Assembly: GCA_900116485.1 (NCBI GenBank)
Contig: FPAX01000006.1
Location: 1-64,000, forward strand
Direction: 5' to 3'
DNA length: 64,000 nucleotides
DNA from: Selenomonas sp. GACV-9
GTDB lineage: Bacteria > Bacillota > Negativicutes > Selenomonadales > Selenomonadaceae
The stretch's first letter is position 1, and every line of letters starts with the position of its first letter. The translations under genes and the position numbers were made by a program. The notes under the pieces were generated by a model that was not told the DNA's origin, did not search any database, and worked only from the letters and a program-made list of their open reading frames with translations. Shown here piece by piece: positions 60,497 to 64,000 of the stretch.

Positions 60497-60982
60497 TTAA
60501 AGCTGCGCCGCAACACGGGCTGCTTTCTTTTCGACTTCCTGAATCATTTTCGTGCGGTAATCCGCCAGTTTCTGCGCAAGATCCTTATCCGCTACAGCAA
60601 AGATTTCCGCAGCAAAGATTGCCGCATTCTTAGCGCCATTGACGGCCATCGTCGCCACCGGAATGCCCGACGGCATCTGCACCGTGCTCAAAAGTGCATC
60701 CATGCCATTAAGGGGCGTAGCGTTGATGGGCACACCAATAACCGGCAGCGTCGTATAGCTTGCTACCACACCTGCCAGATGAGCCGCAGCCCCTGCCGCC
60801 ACGATGAACGCACCAATCCCTTTTTCCGGTGCACTGAGCACGACTTCGCGGACTTTGGCCGGCGTGCGGTGAGCCGACGCCACGACGACCTCAGACTCGA
60901 TACCGAACGACTTGAGGATCTCGACGGCTGGCTTCAAGATTGGCCAATCGGAATCGCTTCCCATCATTACTGCAACTTTCAT
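60497..60982 (-). CDS. purE: N5-carboxyaminoimidazole ribonucleotide mutase, class I PurE
   Basis: 161 residues. [47 protein letters not shown] and [22 protein letters not shown] are the standard PurE blocks. It lies between purC and purF. No purK is adjacent, so either purK is elsewhere or a high-CO2 route is used. The ATG at 60982 is preferred over the preceding TTG. Confidence 0.97.
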   Translation of the reverse strand: MKVAVMMGSDSDWPILKPAVEILKSFGIESEVVVASAHRTPAKVREVVLSAPEKGIGAFIVAAGAAAHLAGVVASYTTLPVIGVPINATPLNGMDALLSTVQMPSGIPVATMAVNGAKNAAIFAAEIFAVADKDLAQKLADYRTKMIQEVEKKAARVAAQL

Positions 60983-61001
60983 CAATCATGCTCTCCTTTC
61001 A

Positions 61002-61032
61002 TAGAGAACACGAATCCTGACGATTCGCGTTC
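61002..61032 (-). other. Intercistronic hairpin between purC and purE
   Basis: AGAACACGAATC pairs with GATTCGCGTTCT (one mismatch) around a 5-nt loop. There is no T-run on the minus strand, so it probably stabilises or processes the polycistronic mRNA. Confidence 0.5.
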
Positions 61033-61047
61033 TCCAGAATCAAACCA

Positions 61048-61920
61048 TTACTCAAAATCCTTGCCCGTAAGCATTTTATAAGCTTCTTTGTACTTGGCAA
61101 TCGTCTTGTCGATGACATCCTGCGGCAGCTTGTAGTCGCTGTCGGGATTAGCCTTGAGCCAGTCACGGACGAACTGCTTGTCATAGGACGGCTGGCTCTG
61201 GCCTTCCTTATAGCCCTCCAACGGCCAGAAACGCGAGCTGTCCGGAGTCAGTACCTCATCGCCGAGGACAATGTTGCCGTTTTCATCGATACCGAACTCG
61301 AACTTCGTATCGGCAATGATGATGCCGCGGGAAAGAGCATACTCCGCGCATTTCTTGTAGATGGCAATCGTATAGTCGCGAACCTTCTCAGCATACTCAC
61401 GACCATGACCTGGGAAGGACTTCTCCAGGACCTCCGCACCCTTTTCGAGGGAGACATTCTCATCATGATCACCAAGCTCAGCCTTCGTGCTCGGCGTAAA
61501 GATCGGCTCCGGCAGTTTCTGCGATTCGACAAGACCCTCCGGCAGCTTGATGCCACAGATCGTGCCGTTTTCCTTGTAGCTTTCCCAGCCGCTGCCCGTG
61601 ATGTAGCCGCGCACGATGCACTCCATCGGAATCATCGTGAGCTTCTTGCACTTCATGCTGTTGCCAACAAAGCCTTCCTGCTGGAAAAACTCCGGCATAT
61701 CCTTGTTGTCCACCGAAATCATATGATTCGGCAGGATGTCTTTCGTAAAGTCGAACCAGAACCGGGACATCTGCGTCAAAATAGCGCCTTTATCCGTAAT
61801 CTTGTTCTTCAAGATATGGTCAAAGGCGGAGATGCGGTCCGTAGCCACCATGATGATGCTGTCCTCAGCCTCATAGACTTCACGAACCTTACCGGATTTA
61901 AATGGTTTGTACTCTTTCAT
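61048..61920 (-). CDS. purC: SAICAR synthetase
   Basis: 290 residues, the longer yeast-like form of PurC. KSGKVREVYEAEDSIIMVATDRISAFD, RGYITGSGWESYKENG, PIFTPSTKAELGDHDENV, ADTKFEFGID and LGDEVLTPDSSRFWP are visible. It joins aspartate to CAIR. It is the first gene of the seven-gene pur operon. GGGAGAC precedes the ATG at 61920. The longer frame would start inside the promoter leader. Confidence 0.97.
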   Translation of the reverse strand: MKEYKPFKSGKVREVYEAEDSIIMVATDRISAFDHILKNKITDKGAILTQMSRFWFDFTKDILPNHMISVDNKDMPEFFQQEGFVGNSMKCKKLTMIPMECIVRGYITGSGWESYKENGTICGIKLPEGLVESQKLPEPIFTPSTKAELGDHDENVSLEKGAEVLEKSFPGHGREYAEKVRDYTIAIYKKCAEYALSRGIIIADTKFEFGIDENGNIVLGDEVLTPDSSRFWPLEGYKEGQSQPSYDKQFVRDWLKANPDSDYKLPQDVIDKTIAKYKEAYKMLTGKDFE

Positions 61921-61969
61921 GGATTTTATCGTCTCCCATAAAAACATAAAATTATTAACCGACTATTTC

Positions 61970-61998
61970 ATAATAACGAGATTTTTTTTGCCTGTCAA
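61970..61998 (-). promoter_or_regulatory. pur operon promoter
   Basis: The -35 box TTGACA (61993-61998), 17-nt spacer and -10 box TATTAT (61970-61975) sit about 50 bp before purC. I see neither a purine riboswitch nor a B. subtilis PurBox. Confidence 0.75.
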
Positions 61999-62006
61999 TG
62001 ATTTTT

Positions 62007-62020
62007 AGGACACGTGTCCT
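62007..62020. promoter_or_regulatory. 14-bp palindrome upstream of the pur promoter
   Basis: AGGACACGTGTCCT is a perfect palindrome centred about 18 bp upstream of the -35 box, a typical activator position or upstream repressor site. Confidence 0.55.
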
Positions 62021-62038
62021 TGATTTATGTGTCAAAAA

Positions 62039-62064
62039 ATGACCCGTCAAAATTGACGGGTCAA
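62039..62064 (-). terminator. Terminator of the dehydratase activase gene, built from two repeat palindromes
   Basis: TGACCCGTCAA-ATTTTGACGGGTCA type hairpin: arms TGACCCGTCAA and TTGACGGGTCA, followed on the minus strand by TTTTTTGAC. The right arm contains an exact TTGACGGGTCAA (62053-62064) and the left a one-mismatch copy (62039-62050). Confidence 0.85.
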
Positions 62065-62069
62065 ATTTT

Positions 62070-64000
62070 TCAGTGGCTAATTGCCTTGTCTTTATATTCT
62101 TTCTGCACCTTCTGCGGCCCACGTTCTTTCGCGACGGCCAGCATAAGCTTCAGGCGGTTGAGCTGGTTGACTTCACTCGATCCCGCATCGCAGTCGATGG
62201 CCGTGATATTGGCCCCCTTATAGCTCGTGCGCAGCTCGTGCATGACGCCCTTACCTGTGATATGGTTCGGCAGGCAGCCAAAGGGCTGCAGGCAGACCAC
62301 GTTGGGCACACCTTCGTCGATGAGCTTCACCATCTCACCGGTCAGGAACCAACCCTCGCCAGCCATATTGCCGAGGCTCACATGACGCGCAGCAAGTTCA
62401 GCAGTCTCATAGATCGTATTCGGTGCCCGGAAGTGATGGCTCTCCTTGAGTGCTTTGCGCATGGGCTTGCGGAAGAACTCGATAACCTTGATGAACAGCT
62501 TGCCAAAGAATTCGTCTTTGTACTTGCCAGCCAGCAGCCGATGCTTGGCAATGGAATCATAAGCCGAGTAGAGGAAGAAATCGACAAAGTCCGGCATGAC
62601 GACCTCGGCGCCCTCGTCCATGAGCACCTTCTCGATATGGTTATTGGCCACCGGATGATACTTGACGAGAATCTCGCCGACGATGCCCACCTTCGGTTTC
62701 CAAAGGGTTTCATCGATGGGCAAGTTGTCAAAATCCCGCACCATGGCCTTGATATTCTTCTTGAACTTGAAGTAATTGCCGTGGTTGATCTCGGCCTTGC
62801 AGCGCTCCATCCACTTGTGGAAAAGCGCCTGGGTTGCCCCCTGGGTCATCTCATAGGGCATCATGCGATTGCGCACGTTCATCAGCGTATCGCCATAGAC
62901 AGCCGCCTTGATGGCGTCGGTGAGCATAGCCCGGTCGAGATTGAACGCATCGGTCTCATCTTTCAGGCCATGAACGGCAAAGACCGGTACCTGGGGATAA
63001 CCCGCATATTTGAGGGCTTCGCGCAGGACGCTGAGATAATTCGTCGCCCGGCAGGCACCACAGGTCTGGAACAGCATGATGCTCGTATGATCAGGATCGC
63101 AAAGCCCCGACTTCAGCGCTTGGATAAGCTGGCCAATGACGACGATAGCCGGATAGCACATATCGTTATTGACATAGCGCAGCCCCGTATCGATGGCCTC
63201 TTTGCCCGGCATCGGCGGAATGACTGCGTTGTAGCCATACTTGCGGATAGCCGTCTTGAAAAGCTCGAAATGGATGGGTGCCATCTGCGGCGCCAGGATC
63301 GTATGGGTAGCCTTGCAATCCTCGGTAAACCGCGGCCGCTCAATCGGCTTGATTTCCTTGTAGGCCACCGGCGTGCGGCGCGTGAGCGCTGCCATCAGCG
63401 AGCGCAGACGGATGCGGGCCGCCCCAAGATTCGAGACCTCATCGAGCTTGATCATCGTGTAGATGCGATGATGCTGCTCGAGGATATCCTTGACCTGTCC
63501 CGTCGTCAGCGCATCGAGGCCGCAGCCAAAAGAGCTGAACTGGATCAGCGTCAGATTGTCATGCTCCGCCACGAACTGCGCCGCATGATAGAGACGCGCA
63601 TGATAGCTCCACTGATTGACCACCTTGAGCTTTCCAGCCTTGACCGGCAGATGATAGACCGCATCCTCTGATAAGATTGGCAATTTATAGGACTGAATCA
63701 TCTCGGGAATGCCGTGGTTGATTTCCGGATCCACATGATAGGGACGGCCAACCAGCAGGATTGCCTGCTCCCCAGTTTTTTCGATCCGGGCGAGAATCTT
63801 CGCCCCATAATCGCGGACATCCTGACGATACTGCTCGATTTCCTTATAGGCCGCCTCAACTGCCGCCGCGATTTCCTGTTTGGAAATCCCTTCCCTGCGC
63901 CCCAGCTCCTCATAGAGGCGCACAATCAAACGTTTCTTGTCATTGATGGGCAGGAATGGCTGGATGAAGTCAATATCCTGCTCCCGCAGGATATCCATAT
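62070..64000 (-). CDS. 2-hydroxyacyl-CoA dehydratase activase-related protein, C-terminal part (partial)
   Basis: At least 643 residues, open beyond the window edge. It contains Cys-bearing motifs of the HgdB/DUF2229 part of giant activase fusions: SSFGCGLDALTTGQVKDIL, NNDMCYPAIVV, TCGACRATNY and QPFGCLPNHI. These are thought to hold a 4Fe-4S cluster. Full-length homologues have about 1400 residues with an N-terminal BadF/HgdC ATPase that would lie upstream. The reaction is unknown; a role in radical-type dehydration or a similar reductive activation is inferred. It is followed by the palindrome-based terminator. Confidence 0.85.
   Translation of the reverse strand, partial: MDILREQDIDFIQPFLPINDKKRLIVRLYEELGRREGISKQEIAAAVEAAYKEIEQYRQDVRDYGAKILARIEKTGEQAILLVGRPYHVDPEINHGIPEMIQSYKLPILSEDAVYHLPVKAGKLKVVNQWSYHARLYHAAQFVAEHDNLTLIQFSSFGCGLDALTTGQVKDILEQHHRIYTMIKLDEVSNLGAARIRLRSLMAALTRRTPVAYKEIKPIERPRFTEDCKATHTILAPQMAPIHFELFKTAIRKYGYNAVIPPMPGKEAIDTGLRYVNNDMCYPAIVVIGQLIQALKSGLCDPDHTSIMLFQTCGACRATNYLSVLREALKYAGYPQVPVFAVHGLKDETDAFNLDRAMLTDAIKAAVYGDTLMNVRNRMMPYEMTQGATQALFHKWMERCKAEINHGNYFKFKKNIKAMVRDFDNLPIDETLWKPKVGIVGEILVKYHPVANNHIEKVLMDEGAEVVMPDFVDFFLYSAYDSIAKHRLLAGKYKDEFFGKLFIKVIEFFRKPMRKALKESHHFRAPNTIYETAELAARHVSLGNMAGEGWFLTGEMVKLIDEGVPNVVCLQPFGCLPNHITGKGVMHELRTSYKGANITAIDCDAGSSEVNQLNRLKLMLAVAKERGPQKVQKEYKDKAISH

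Noticed and set aside
61921-62070. Purine riboswitch before purC
   Set aside because: The aptamer core and paired loops are absent; the region holds a promoter and a 14-bp palindrome instead.
62073-63671. Long plus-strand open frame (532 codons) opposite the dehydratase activase gene
   Set aside because: It is the mirror of a recognisable protein with conserved Cys motifs; no independent evidence.

Overview
The window looks like chromosomal DNA of a Negativicutes member, most probably a Selenomonas-like bacterium. This is inferred from gene content and order, not from a database search. Supporting points are the B. subtilis-like clusters rbgA-rnhB-ylqG-ylqH and rny-ymdB-spoVS in a genome of roughly balanced base composition, a two-subunit PLP synthase (pdxS/pdxT), GatCAB, a short-form ThiC behind a TPP riboswitch, and the C-terminal half of a giant 2-hydroxyacyl-CoA dehydratase activase. 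Nearly all genes are on the minus strand, the same direction as the rRNA operon whose 16S 5' end opens the window.

Layout. 1-510: 16S rRNA 5' end, a structured leader with boxA and two tandem promoters, all leftward. 584-4800: orphan NapD, two small unknown genes, a divergent NAD-dependent DNA ligase and an AbrB-type membrane protein. 4875-9199: sbcDC. 9321-11418: a DUF134-NifX fusion gene with mrp behind a promoter carrying two palindromes, then mgsA. 11612: hsp20. 12161-15709: crcB, an unknown gene, a probable broken gene and a two-gene AmmeMemoRadiSam module. 15819-17327: pdxST. 18044-20698: a four-gene operon of an N-glycosidase-like protein, macrodomain, DUF1848 protein and sirtuin, ending in a serine-recombinase remnant. 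20852-22786: a YczE-type membrane protein, a small unknown and a cyclase-family hydrolase. 22926-29381: gatCAB followed by thioesterase, phosphatase, rlmD and small genes. 29479-36537: alkD, priA, hybrid histidine kinase, comM, yraN and an FlhB-C-domain protein. 36631-40423: FliK-like repeat protein, rnhB, rbgA. 40603-41913: CorC/TlyC-type protein. 41980-47066: rny, unknown, ymdB, spoVS, PHP phosphoesterase and a P-loop/Gls24 fusion. 47248-51870: zinc-ribbon membrane protein, P-loop kinase, M48 protease, AI-2E family transporter, CBS protein, universal stress protein. 51973-53424: thiC and its TPP riboswitch. 53566: tRNA-Pro(CGG). 53735-55168: alanine/glycine:cation symporter. 55381-61920: purine operon purC-E-F-M-N-H'-D with a half-length PurH. 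62070-end: dehydratase activase-related protein, cut by the window edge.

Most notable observations. (1) The palindrome TTGAC-NN-GTCAA occurs 11 times without mismatch in 64 kb, against about 0.06 expected by chance. Sites lie inside variable coding regions, at terminators and over an rRNA promoter, a pattern reminiscent of uptake or chromosome-organising sequences. (2) A compact operon joins four families, three of which act on NAD, ADP-ribose or nucleotide N-glycosidic bonds, plus DUF1848, which carries a CX3CX2C motif at its C-terminus. (3) Others include a stand-alone IMP cyclohydrolase, an AmmeMemoRadiSam module linked to a fluoride channel, a P-loop/Gls24 fusion beside spoVS, and a sigma-H-like promoter in front of spoVS.
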